64,000 nt of DNA from Sinohyriopsis cumingii. Taxonomy: Eukaryota; Mollusca; Bivalvia; Unionida; Unionidae. Shown piece after piece: positions 39,399 through 47,974 of the stretch. Under the pieces are notes generated by a model that worked only from the letters and a program-made list of their open reading frames with translations, searched no databases and was not told where the DNA came from. Positions within the stretch are counted from its first letter, which is position 1; every line of letters starts with the position of its first letter. The stretch lies in NCBI GenBank assembly GCA_028554795.2, contig CM068831.1, forward strand, positions 29,974,659 to 30,038,658, in the 5' to 3' direction. The position numbers and the translations under genes are program-made.

Positions 39399-39827
39399 AT
39401 GATGAACCCAGCACACCTCATTGTTCATCGACCAGGTGAAATCCCGCATGAAATTCACAGCAATCTTAGCGGCTATGATTTGTCTCATGTGAAAATAAAT
39501 AAAGATTCTCGAGACGGCCCCGTCGCTGAAAGAAAAATACCCGATGGTGGAAAACTCAATTTCTATCCTGTCGTTGACAGATCGGTAGAAGCAAGAAAAA
39601 GACTGGCATGGAAGAATTATGTAAAAAATCTCAATTGCGCCGACGACAAGGACAAATATCGAAATAGTGTTCCTGATGATAAAATGTTTCTCATGTTTCG
39701 ATTTAACGTTGATGGGTCTTGTATTTTAACTTATGAACCCGCACCGTGGATACCCAAGCATCAGCGCGCGCTATGGACGAGTGAATATCGCAATTTCATT
39801 ACGCGATGTTTAGCGGCGCGAGGCTAA
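39399..39827 (+). CDS. Small protein of unknown function (left arm)
   Basis: 142 codons, intact, almost identical to the right-arm copy (two or so changes near residues 77-80). It has an N-terminal MMNPAHLIVHRPGEIPHEIH segment, a central lysine/arginine-rich part and an aromatic C-terminus ending with CLAARG. No transmembrane segment or known domain was recognised. A TATAAG lies 5 nt before the start. Its 3' end overlaps the convergent cysteine-rich gene by 18 nt. Conservation of the open frame in both arms argues that it is a real gene. Confidence 0.6.
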   Translation: MMNPAHLIVHRPGEIPHEIHSNLSGYDLSHVKINKDSRDGPVAERKIPDGGKLNFYPVVDRSVEARKRLAWKNYVKNLNCADDKDKYRNSVPDDKMFLMFRFNVDGSCILTYEPAPWIPKHQRALWTSEYRNFITRCLAARG

Positions 39828-40087
39828 AAAAAACAAAATCGCGCGAAGATTAATGAGCAACAATTTCAACTTGTTGCTGTTGTGTTTTTTTTTCGGCCGA
39901 TAATTCGCGAGGAACTCTTCCACGGTCGGTGTTTTCGTGTTCCAGTCAAGTGATCTCAATTTTCTGTTGCTGTAATAAGTAAGCGCTGCCCGGTAAGCAT
40001 GACGACCACAACCGCTACAAATTGGTATTTTGCCGCGGACTCCAATCCCGCATTTCAAGCATGGTTTCGCGCCGGCGTTAGCTCCCG
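39810..40087 (-). pseudogene. 5'-truncated copy of the cysteine-rich protein gene (left arm)
   Basis: The left-arm version of the gene that is complete at 45630-46010. The palindrome boundary at 40087 removes its first 34 codons, including the first cysteine cluster and the start. What remains is the CLKCGIGV...CSGCG half and the basic C-terminus. The truncation is structural, not a point mutation. It shows which arm carries the original arrangement. Confidence 0.8.
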
Positions 40088-40378
40088 CAGTTTCTCATTT
40101 TCCGCTGACAAGTATTTTAACGCCTCGATGAGTTCATCGATGGCATCCAACGATGATTTATTCGCTGCGATTATTGCTTTGCTCTCGGCAGGTTCTCGTC
40201 GTAAGTCGGCCTCAGTTGTGTTTTCGGCGACAGGAGGATCCACAGAAGATTTCCAAATTTGATAAATCCGATCAAAACTGATTTTATATTTACGGGCGAT
40301 TGTCGATATTGAAATTTTATTTTTGCTTGCTATGATATCGTTGATATCATCTTGATTTAACAGCACACGAAAGGGCAT
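40055..40378 (-). CDS. Helix-turn-helix protein running into the arm boundary
   Basis: 107 codons. The N-terminal 43 residues form a homeodomain-like/transposase-type helix-turn-helix (ISTIARKYKISFDRIYQIW). A linker and a predicted coiled coil follow. The last 10 or so codons cross the palindrome boundary at 40087 and read the arm in a new frame (…RNHA, stop), so the natural C-terminus was replaced. It is paralogous to the protein starting at 40783: both begin MP.R..L, share I.RRY/RKY..I…R.Y.IW and have a coiled coil. Likely a DNA-binding regulator or replication protein. Confidence 0.6.
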   Translation of the reverse strand: MPFRVLLNQDDINDIIASKNKISISTIARKYKISFDRIYQIWKSSVDPPVAENTTEADLRREPAESKAIIAANKSSLDAIDELIEALKYLSAENEKLRELTPARNHA

Positions 40379-40782
40379 TTTATGATAATCGCGGCATTAA
40401 TTGAAATAACAATAATAATTTCTCGCGCGGGGATTTATATCGTTAATTGGTTTTTCTTATTCTGAGTTATATATCGCGCGGTGATGAGATTATAGCATAA
40501 ATCTTGGAATCGGCGAAAACAATAGAATCCTCGGAAATTATAGCGCGTCGAAGTATTTCCAGTGTTTTATCGTCGTTGATGAAAAACCTGGTTTTCCGTG
40601 AAACACTGGTTTTATTCACAACTCCATAATTGCCGTTGCCGTCATGTTTTCGCTATAATTTTCCACATGATTATTTCATAATATTTCCATGATTTTTCCA
40701 ACGTGATTAACAAACGCCGATAATTTTCATCGTTGTTGATGTTGCCGTAATTTTTGTCATAATTTTTCTTATGATTTTTATA
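40379..40782. other. Intergenic region between divergent HTH genes
   Basis: About 400 bp, AT-rich with CpG-containing patches (tctcgcgcggg, tatatcgcgcggtga). No open frame was seen. As the space between two divergent DNA-binding-protein genes it is the best place for their promoters, and perhaps for an internal origin. Confidence 0.4.
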
Positions 40783-41637
40783 ATGCCTGCCCGAGCAACA
40801 TATCTATCACCGAAACAAGAGCTTGAAATATTTCAACTGCGCGGCAAATGCAAAGTTATGGACATTTGTAGGCGCTATCATATTGGGACGCGACGATGCT
40901 ACGAAATATGGGCGCGCGATAACAGCGTTGTTGAATTTCCTGCTGCGTAGAAAGGGATTACCGGAGGCGGCAGCGAACGAGCCAATGCGGCCAAAGATGC
41001 CATTAATTCCCTTGATGAAATATTGTCGCTGCAACAGTCAAAACTTGCCGCGATGAACTTGCGCAAGGTCGCGTTGGAGAATAACATTGCTGTGCGAGAA
41101 ATTACAATCAACGAACTTGAACAACTTAACATCGACCGAGAACAAGTAGCGCGTGAATTAACTGCGGCCAAGAGCGCCATTGAGGAACTTGCTGCGTTAC
41201 AACAACGGGTTCGTGACAGTGAATCAACCGCGGATGAACTAAACACACGGATGACTGCGCTGACCACGAAGATAGCGCAACAACAAGAGGATCTCATCGA
41301 TAACACGGCTCAATTTGATCGGTTAACGCAGATATCACATGAGAAACGCGACGAGATTAATGTTATCCGCGGCGATATTGACCGAAGTAATGATGAAATT
41401 GCGAATCTTCTTCAGCAGAAAACGGCGAATAAAAGTCGTATCGGTAAACTGCGGGGAATTATTGAAAAGCAAGCAATAAAAATCAACGACGGAGAAAAAA
41501 TAATCGCAGAAAATCAGAAATTTATTGATGACCTTCATTGGAAACAGCGAACACAACAACAGGTGCTAATAAAAGAATCAATCGAGGATATTCTGACGTG
41601 GACGTTGATAGATCAGAGCCAGGCAATGATGAATTAG
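40783..41637 (+). pseudogene. Helix-turn-helix plus long coiled-coil protein, interrupted by one TAG
   Basis: One frame of 285 codons with a single in-frame amber (40948-40950). The N-terminus is a helix-turn-helix paralogous to the 40378 gene (DICRRYHIGTRRCYEIW). After the amber comes a long heptad-type coiled coil (41023 on) rich in Glu, Gln, Leu, Ile and Arg, then a short C-terminus ending DQSQAMMN. TATAATG overlaps the start. Either the amber is a recent nonsense mutation, or it is read through. Otherwise two proteins are made, with 41023 as the second start. Confidence 0.6.
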
Positions 41638-41670
41638 CGCGCCATGGAAGTGTTTGTTGATTAAAATAAA

Positions 41671-41723
41671 GCGGGACAAAGTTGGAGAAATTCATTATAT
41701 ATATGTTTTTGCCACTTTGCCCC
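41671..41723. terminator. Hairpin between the convergent coiled-coil and PolB genes
   Basis: Imperfect inverted repeat with a GCGGGACAAAGT left stem, an ACTTTGCCCC right stem and an AT-rich loop, preceded by AATAAA (41664-41669). It lies between two convergent stop codons and is related to the arm hairpins at 39161-39210 and 46610-46659. A bidirectional 3'-end or termination signal is the simplest reading. Confidence 0.5.
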
Positions 41724-41775
41724 TTTTGTTATTTTGGTGTTCTGAGGCCGTTATGTCGGCGTTTTGGGAGTTGTT

Positions 41776-44700
41776 TCAGCGTTGCCATAATGGCCCAGTT
41801 GTGTTAATTCCGTCGCGGGTAAATCTCTTGTCGTCAAAGTTATTTAGTCCAACTTTTGTAATTTCGTCGGTGACGACTTCATGACGATATGATCTGAAAC
41901 CTCGCGTCGTTACAGTTTGTAATGCAGCACCAGGAGTTCTCGCCAACGCGTCCAAGTAATCATCGAAAGTTAGTTTGGTTTTGACATAGAAGTTATTTAC
42001 TCCTTTTGCCTTCTTCACGACGGCATCACCGCGAAAATCCGGCGAATTTTCCGTGACAATCGCATACATTTTTGACCTGAGTCCGCAGAATTCGCGAATT
42101 GGTCTAAACGCAAGCTCATCTTTGAATTTACCAATTACTTTCTTATTTGTTGCATCATGAAATTTCCCGTTCACGTCTGACAAATCAAACAACTCGCGAC
42201 AGTCAAATATTTCTTGATAAAGATCGTCACAGACAACCTCATACACGAGTGAATCAGTGTCTGTCATTAACAACGTTGACGCCGGAAACTGCTTCTTGAA
42301 AAATCCATAGTGAAAATCATACATAATTGTCTTTGACAGATCTAGTATCGCCGCGCCAACATAAATCGGTTTGTTCAGATTTACTGTCCGTTGTTTTCTT
42401 GTGATCAGCGTCAGTCCATCAGATATTATCTTCGTGTGCTGAAAACTGTTGTCACGAACTAGTTTATTGCGCCTGACAACGTTATTTACGATCTCGACGT
42501 TGACTCGCCTGTGCACGTTTTCCATGGTCTTCCCGAACACAGAATTGTTCATCAGCTTGAAGAAGTCTTTTTCGAAGTCTGTCTTCGCCGCAGTTCTTCG
42601 CGCGGTATTCGCGTCAATATAAGATTTCAGCCAACAACGCTGATTAAACTGCAGCACACGATGAACTTTCTTCAGAACAAGACCAGCGTCTAGTGCCTGT
42701 TTCAACAACGCCCAATGGCAAATGTAATTGCGCTTATCGAATAAACTCGGGACTAATTTGTTATACGGGCAACCTCCATTTGTTCGCAGCGCCAATTGTT
42801 GCCGCGACAACATATCATCTCGTATTACAAGATGTTCTGGCAAAAATGGATAACAATTATGATAATCATATAGCGTGGCCGGATATTCAACGTCGACCTC
42901 AACGAAATAACCAACGTCGGGATCATCTTTCGTCGCGGCATTAAATTCTTCCGGGGTGATCCATTTGAAACCGCCGTATGGCAACGGCGCCGACATAGCA
43001 GCTTCGTAAAGATTATTCGTGTCTATGTAACAAATATATTTGCTGTCGCTGGCAGGATCAAAGTCGTGCAGGTATTTGTTGTTGGCGCAGGAATATTTCT
43101 TTGTTATCACGGAAATTCCCCCGCGAGTCCCTTTCTCGATGAACAAGTACATGTCAGGATCTGTGAGCAGCTCAAGCTTGACCTGCGAGTGTTTCAGCGC
43201 TGCGTCCCAAGAAAGTCCAGGCGCAGAGAAATAATACGCGGGATCAAGTCGGTACTGCGTCGCTGATGTTACCCTGAATTCCTCGAAAACGTCAGTCAAC
43301 AACAACACGTCCAACTGCAGATAAGCGTCGTGATAATCGCCGAAGTTCTCGCAGTGAAAATTGTCCCACGTGGTAAGTGCTCGTTGATACTGTTCGTCGG
43401 TGATATCACTGTTGTACAGCGAAGAATAAAATGCTAGTCGCGGCGGAAGTGAACGCTCGTGGAAGATCCAAGGTCCAGTGAAATGCTCATAAGGGAATAT
43501 TCCCTTGAAGATCTTTTCGTCGCAGAATTGCTCAGGAAAATACTTCTTGGTGTATCGCAAATTACTACAGTTTCGCGCCAGATTATCCAACGAAGAATTC
43601 AGGAATTGTATACTGTCAATGAATCTTAACTTGCCAATGGTCAGCGATAACAATTTCTCAGAATTGTTTGGAATACAACTAATCTTGATGTTGTTGTCGT
43701 TGCAGTATTTGATTGTCTCAACATGACCAAGCGCGCGAAGAATGAAGTGTCCGTCATAACCTCGCAGATTATGAAATACAACGGGAATGAACTTTTGAAA
43801 TTGCCTACAGCGCTCATGAACAGCTCCGATATATTTGTCCGCGAAAACATCAGCAAGAGGAACTTTCTCTGCTGCCGCCAATAGTTTTCTGCAGCAATAA
43901 CACGTATTTGCAGATTTGTATGATCCAAATTTGCGATACTTTTCGCCGACGTCAAGTATCTTTTGTATTCGCGCCTGTTCCGCAAACAGATATTTCAACA
44001 TATGCACTTCTGGCGGCAAATCGTGGCCGTGATTGACACGATAAGCAGGAGATAGCGCTGAGTATTTGTCGTCGACGCAGACTGTATTCAGACAATAACT
44101 CGCAGGAATATGTTGTTGAACGCGTCTAGTATATCGCGACCTGCGGTTGGAATTCACCGGGACAATAAACGATTCAAAGTCGCCATAGATGATAAATGGC
44201 ATTTTGATCTCGCGCTGTTGTCGTCGAAAACATAGAATATTGTTGTTGACTGGCGGAGTAGCCACTGCGGGTTGTTCATAACAGTATTTGTTATGTTCGG
44301 CAAGTTTCTGCGGACTGGCATGTCCTGTCAAGCAACTATAACAGAAATACATCTTACCGTGATGAGCTGTCACTGATGAACTTGCAAATCGACTAAAATC
44401 TTTTATCCAGCAGTAATGATTGTTCCACAACAGTAGATTAATCGCCGAGTCATCAATGACATGCTTGGCCGTAGGAGAAATATCGTACGGAACTGGTTTC
44501 AGCGACTCACTAAGGGTATAAACGTTTATACCACTGGGAAATAACTTCTGATTTTGTGCTTCGATTTGTTTGACTTGTTCTACAGGCGTCGGAAATTTAA
44601 TTCCTGTCAAATCAAGCACGTGCTGATGTTGCACATATTTGCTGACGCGATTAGCATTTTTCGCCGCGGGAAATAGCGCAGATAAAAGTGCCCACATCAC

Positions 44701-45369
44701 ACACTTCTGGTCGCTGTTCTTCACGTTCACGCAGGCTCGTTTTGCAATTATAACATCTGGTAACGGCAAATAACTTCCAACACGGGTCATACTAAACGCA
44801 GACGTGGTAACGTTAATACTGTTGACTTCGTCGACAGCCCAACCAGATCCTGGTATTTGATGTTGCTCAAATCGTCTTTCAATCTTGTGATGAAACACGT
44901 CAGCAACGCGATCAAGATCACTTGCTGAATAAACGGTTTGACCATTCGCGTTAAGATCTCGTTGTATCTTCTTTGTCGGATCACTTAGCGCTCGCATTTC
45001 AACGTCGTAAGTGACACTGACTTTTATCACTGGATGCTTCTTCAGCACCGGAGGTAGCACAGTCTTGATGATCTTTCGAAGATCTCGCTTGTCGAATCTG
45101 TTATATTTCGCCGAATCAGGAATAAACTTAAAAGATTGATCCAGACCACTGAATGATTGTTTGAGTTGAAATTTATCAAGTCTGTGTTGCTCTTGATGTT
45201 TGAATTCGGCCACAACACGGCGTTGTTTTCTGAGAAATTCTATCTTGGCCAGCATTTCTGCAAGTTGGGCATTTGATTTTGGCCACTCGGGTTTACCAGG
45301 AATAAGGTTTGATAGTGCATTTACGGCGTCACGGCGACGTTGCATTGCTGCCTTGATTCCACTTGACAT
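41776..45369 (-). CDS. polB: Protein-primed family-B DNA polymerase (Polinton type), intact
   Basis: 1197 codons without interruption. There is an N-terminal region of about 340 residues, then a zinc-finger-like CYSCLTGH...HNKYC (about 343-363). Exo I is GDFESF (about 396-401), Exo II NLRGYDGHF (534-542) and Exo III YLQLDVLLL (about 683-691). The TP-contact GTRGG lies near 747-751. Motif A is YIDTNNLYEAAM (781-792), motif B KLMNNSVFGKTMEN (938-951) and motif C TDTDS (1036-1040), followed by the conserved GLRSKMYA. All catalytic residues are present. The enzyme replicates linear DNA from a protein primer. TATAATATAGA lies just before the ATG. It is the only gene of its size here and it is intact, which argues for recent activity. 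Confidence 0.95.
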   Translation of the reverse strand: MSSGIKAAMQRRRDAVNALSNLIPGKPEWPKSNAQLAEMLAKIEFLRKQRRVVAEFKHQEQHRLDKFQLKQSFSGLDQSFKFIPDSAKYNRFDKRDLRKIIKTVLPPVLKKHPVIKVSVTYDVEMRALSDPTKKIQRDLNANGQTVYSASDLDRVADVFHHKIERRFEQHQIPGSGWAVDEVNSINVTTSAFSMTRVGSYLPLPDVIIAKRACVNVKNSDQKCVMWALLSALFPAAKNANRVSKYVQHQHVLDLTGIKFPTPVEQVKQIEAQNQKLFPSGINVYTLSESLKPVPYDISPTAKHVIDDSAINLLLWNNHYCWIKDFSRFASSSVTAHHGKMYFCYSCLTGHASPQKLAEHNKYCYEQPAVATPPVNNNILCFRRQQREIKMPFIIYGDFESFIVPVNSNRRSRYTRRVQQHIPASYCLNTVCVDDKYSALSPAYRVNHGHDLPPEVHMLKYLFAEQARIQKILDVGEKYRKFGSYKSANTCYCCRKLLAAAEKVPLADVFADKYIGAVHERCRQFQKFIPVVFHNLRGYDGHFILRALGHVETIKYCNDNNIKISCIPNNSEKLLSLTIGKLRFIDSIQFLNSSLDNLARNCSNLRYTKKYFPEQFCDEKIFKGIFPYEHFTGPWIFHERSLPPRLAFYSSLYNSDITDEQYQRALTTWDNFHCENFGDYHDAYLQLDVLLLTDVFEEFRVTSATQYRLDPAYYFSAPGLSWDAALKHSQVKLELLTDPDMYLFIEKGTRGGISVITKKYSCANNKYLHDFDPASDSKYICYIDTNNLYEAAMSAPLPYGGFKWITPEEFNAATKDDPDVGYFVEVDVEYPATLYDYHNCYPFLPEHLVIRDDMLSRQQLALRTNGGCPYNKLVPSLFDKRNYICHWALLKQALDAGLVLKKVHRVLQFNQRCWLKSYIDANTARRTAAKTDFEKDFFKLMNNSVFGKTMENVHRRVNVEIVNNVVRRNKLVRDNSFQHTKIISDGLTLITRKQRTVNLNKPIYVGAAILDLSKTIMYDFHYGFFKKQFPASTLLMTDTDSLVYEVVCDDLYQEIFDCRELFDLSDVNGKFHDATNKKVIGKFKDELAFRPIREFCGLRSKMYAIVTENSPDFRGDAVVKKAKGVNNFYVKTKLTFDDYLDALARTPGAALQTVTTRGFRSYRHEVVTDEITKVGLNNFDDKRFTRDGINTTGPLWQR

Positions 45370-45629
45370 TCTATATTATATGTTATACTATTATTCAAAT
45401 GGAATTTTATCATTTTTCAAATATCTATTTGATCCATCAGATCGGATAGCGAATAGTGCTATCAACGACAACACAGCATCACCAACAAAAAGTTCCCAAT
45501 GTAAGGTCGTCACGGGATATTTTGCTGATCTAGAATTGCATTTACCTCGGCAATAGTTGCTTCGGAAATATAGTGAATAATTATTATACCATATTTCTTA
45601 TTAAATATATATAACAGTTATTATAAAGG

Positions 45630-46010
45630 ATGCCTGAAAACAGATGTAAATGGCTATTTGTGGGTTCGACAGTTGTATGTGAAAAACCATGCGTCAATGA
45701 ATATTGTGCGATTCACGCATATTCGATGAGAACGGGAGCTAACGCCGGCGCGAAACCATGCTTGAAATGCGGGATTGGAGTCCGCGGCAAAATACCAATT
45801 TGTGGCGGCTGTGGTCGTCATGCTTACCGGGCAGCGCTTACTTATTACAGCAACAGAAAATTGAGATCACTTGACTGGAACACGAAAACACCGACCGTGG
45901 AAGAGTTCCTCGCGAATTATCGGCCGAAAAAAAAACACAACAGCAACAAGTTGAAATTGTTGCTCATTAATCTTCGCGCGATTTTGTTTTTTTTAGCCTC
46001 GCGCCGCTAA
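45630..46010 (+). CDS. Cysteine-rich, zinc-ribbon-like small protein (complete copy)
   Basis: 126 codons. There are two cysteine clusters: one near residues 6-29 ending in an EYC..H pattern, the other CLKCGIGV...CGGCGRH (about 44-62). Together they suggest one or two zinc-binding folds. A basic C-terminal half follows (KLRSLDW, then KKKHNSNKLK). The first 34 codons are in the unique core and the rest in the right arm. TATAAAGG directly precedes the ATG, and a longer TATATATAA lies 17 nt further up. Convergent with, and overlapping by 18 nt, the 142-codon gene. Function unknown; nucleic-acid binding is likely. Confidence 0.65.
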   Translation: MPENRCKWLFVGSTVVCEKPCVNEYCAIHAYSMRTGANAGAKPCLKCGIGVRGKIPICGGCGRHAYRAALTYYSNRKLRSLDWNTKTPTVEEFLANYRPKKKHNSNKLKLLLINLRAILFFLASRR

Positions 46011-46421
46011 ACATCGCGTAATGAAATTGCGATATTCACTCGTCCATAGCGCGCGCTGATGCTTGGGTATCCACGGTGCGGGTTCATAAGTTAAAATACA
46101 AGACCCATCAACGTTAAATCGAAACATGAGAAACATTTTATCATCAGGAACACTATTTCGATATTTGTCCTTGTCGTCGACGCAACTGAGATTTTTTACA
46201 TAATTCTTCCACGCCAGTCTTTTTCTTGCTTCTACCGATCTGTCAACGACAGGATAGAAATTGAGTTTTCCACCATCGGGTATTTTTCTTTCAGCGACGG
46301 GGCCGTCTCGAGAATCTTTATTTATTTTCACATGAGACAAATCATAGCCGCTAAGATTGCTGTGAATTTCATGCGGGATTTCACCTGGTCGATGAACAAT
46401 GAGGTGTGCTGGGTTCATCAT
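45993..46421 (-). CDS. Small protein of unknown function (right arm)
   Basis: 142 codons, the mirror copy of the 39399-39827 gene, differing near residues 77-80 (LSCVDD versus LNCADD). The frame is intact in both arms. The stop overlaps the convergent cysteine-rich gene. No domain was recognised. Confidence 0.6.
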   Translation of the reverse strand: MMNPAHLIVHRPGEIPHEIHSNLSGYDLSHVKINKDSRDGPVAERKIPDGGKLNFYPVVDRSVEARKRLAWKNYVKNLSCVDDKDKYRNSVPDDKMFLMFRFNVDGSCILTYEPAPWIPKHQRALWTSEYRNFITRCLAARG

Positions 46422-47074
46422 TATCTCTTATATTACATGTGATATCTAATTACAACAACGGCGACGACCGCGAGGTAATTTCATAAATGATTCTCTCACC
46501 GCCGCCAGCAGTCATCGTTGCGTCAGAACACTGCGACGACGCCAGTTTGATGACGTCATCGGCCGTGATAACGGTGTCAGAACACCGCGATAAGGCCTCT
46601 ATCAAAGTGGCGAAAGTCGCAAAACATATATATGTTGCATTTCTGCGACTTTGCCCCGCTTTATTTTAATCAACACACATTACCTCGCGACGTCAACAAC
46701 GACGAAGGGTTATTTGCTTGTTACCTCGCGACATTTCATCGAGGAATTCCGCCGACATAACGGCCTCAGAACACCACAAGTATTAGAGTTATCACATAAA
46801 AGGGGAAAAGTGTAAAATTCTATAAAAAAATATTAATTTTAGCACTTTTCCCCGATTTCGACAAACATTCACTTCCCGGAGTCATCAATGGCCAACGAAG
46901 TGTCTATTCGTCATTGACAGCGTTGCTGTCCGCGTCATCAACATATTTTTGTTTGTCACCTCGCGATGTATTTCTCGGCGATCAACGAAGGGTCAGTTTC
47001 ACCGTCAGACCCTTGGGGAAAAGTGTAAAATTCTATAAAAAATATTAATTTTAGCACTTTTCCCCGATATTATT
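46422..47074. other. Intergenic region with three hairpins (right arm)
   Basis: Mirror of 38756-39398. Hairpins lie at 46610-46659 (GCGAAAGTCGCA/TGCGACTTTGC type), 46802-46853 and 47015-47065 (GGGGAAAAGTGTAAAATT / AATTTTAGCACTTTTCCCC). The GGTGTTCTGA-type motifs recur in reverse. No gene is seen. Confidence 0.6.
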
Positions 47075-47974
47075 TTAATAAACAAACCCTTCTCTGTCAT
47101 CATCATATTGTTGAAACCACTTATTGGCCATCCAGATATAAAACTTTAACCATGCGGTCTCGTCATCAACAGCAATTATGTCTTTTCCTGCCTTTCCCGT
47201 GTCGTCCTCGATGAGAGTTTCTCGCTAGAGTTTCATATCAAAACAATCTGGTTTTTGCTCGCGTATATAGTATAACGTGTAGTCTGCGGCGCTTTTATGA
47301 TCGATTCTTTCCCCGATGACCTTTCCGCCGTAATACTTGTATAGTTGCTTCAGTCCGCCACGAACAGAATTCACCGTTAACATTATATTTCTTCGTGGGA
47401 TGATTCTATATTTTATTAACTGCTGATAATCCGCGGGTTCACTGATTATCTTTTTCGCCGCATTATCAAGGTCAATTTTCACACTCTCTTGGCCGCAACT
47501 TATCTCGTCGGGAAGTCCACAATCATCGAGCACTTTCTTGACTAATTTATTTATGGCTCCTGTATAGAGCTTTACACTATGATCATCTTCCGGGTCATAA
47601 ATGTCATCGTTGCCCGTGTATTCGGAAATCCTTTTATTACGTTTTCTTGTTACGATGCTAGTTTCCTTATACATTTTCTCAATCTTTTCCGGCGAATCTT
47701 TGTCGATATTCCGTTGATAAAAGTAACACAGAAACATATGCTTGTCCTGATACGGATCATCATACCTTTTTTCTGGATTATACCTGTAATATCCAATTTT
47801 CTCCTGTGGCTCAACGTAGTTGTCAAGATCCTCTAAAATATCATATTCGTCATCAGCGTCATATCGCGTCAATTCCTCATCCGTTTTTGGGCTCATGGAA
47901 TCTTTTATTCGTTCCCCTACAGATTTTAACAGCCACGGGTCAACGTTGATATCATCTTGCCAGTCACCAAACAT
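47075..47974 (-). pseudogene. Acidic helicase-associated protein with amber codon (right arm)
   Basis: 300 codons in one frame from the ATG at 47974, interrupted by a TAG at 47225-47227 where the left arm has a Trp codon. The final 50 codons (to 47075) are Trp/Tyr-rich. They are out of frame in the left arm because of its 8-bp deletion. It overlaps the helicase by 49 nt in the -1 frame after an A9 run. Each arm therefore has a different lesion in the same 3' region, and neither copy is complete. Confidence 0.6.

Larger units (their letters stand above)
35367..40087 (+). repeat. Left arm of the element 2 palindrome
   Basis: Reverse complement of 45733-50465 over about 4.7 kb. The encoded proteins of the two arms differ at only about a dozen residues, so nucleotide identity must be around 99 percent. 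Differences include an 8-bp deletion near 38626 and an A-run of 6 instead of 9 at 37848. The inner boundary at 40087 falls inside the cysteine-rich gene. Confidence 0.95.

Noticed and set aside
45380..45556. 58-codon plus-strand frame upstream of PolB ending ...LELHLPRQ
   Set aside because: Reads a little like coding sequence, but it occupies the PolB 5' region, has no homology I can see, and part of it lies opposite the PolB upstream sequence. Not enough to call a gene.
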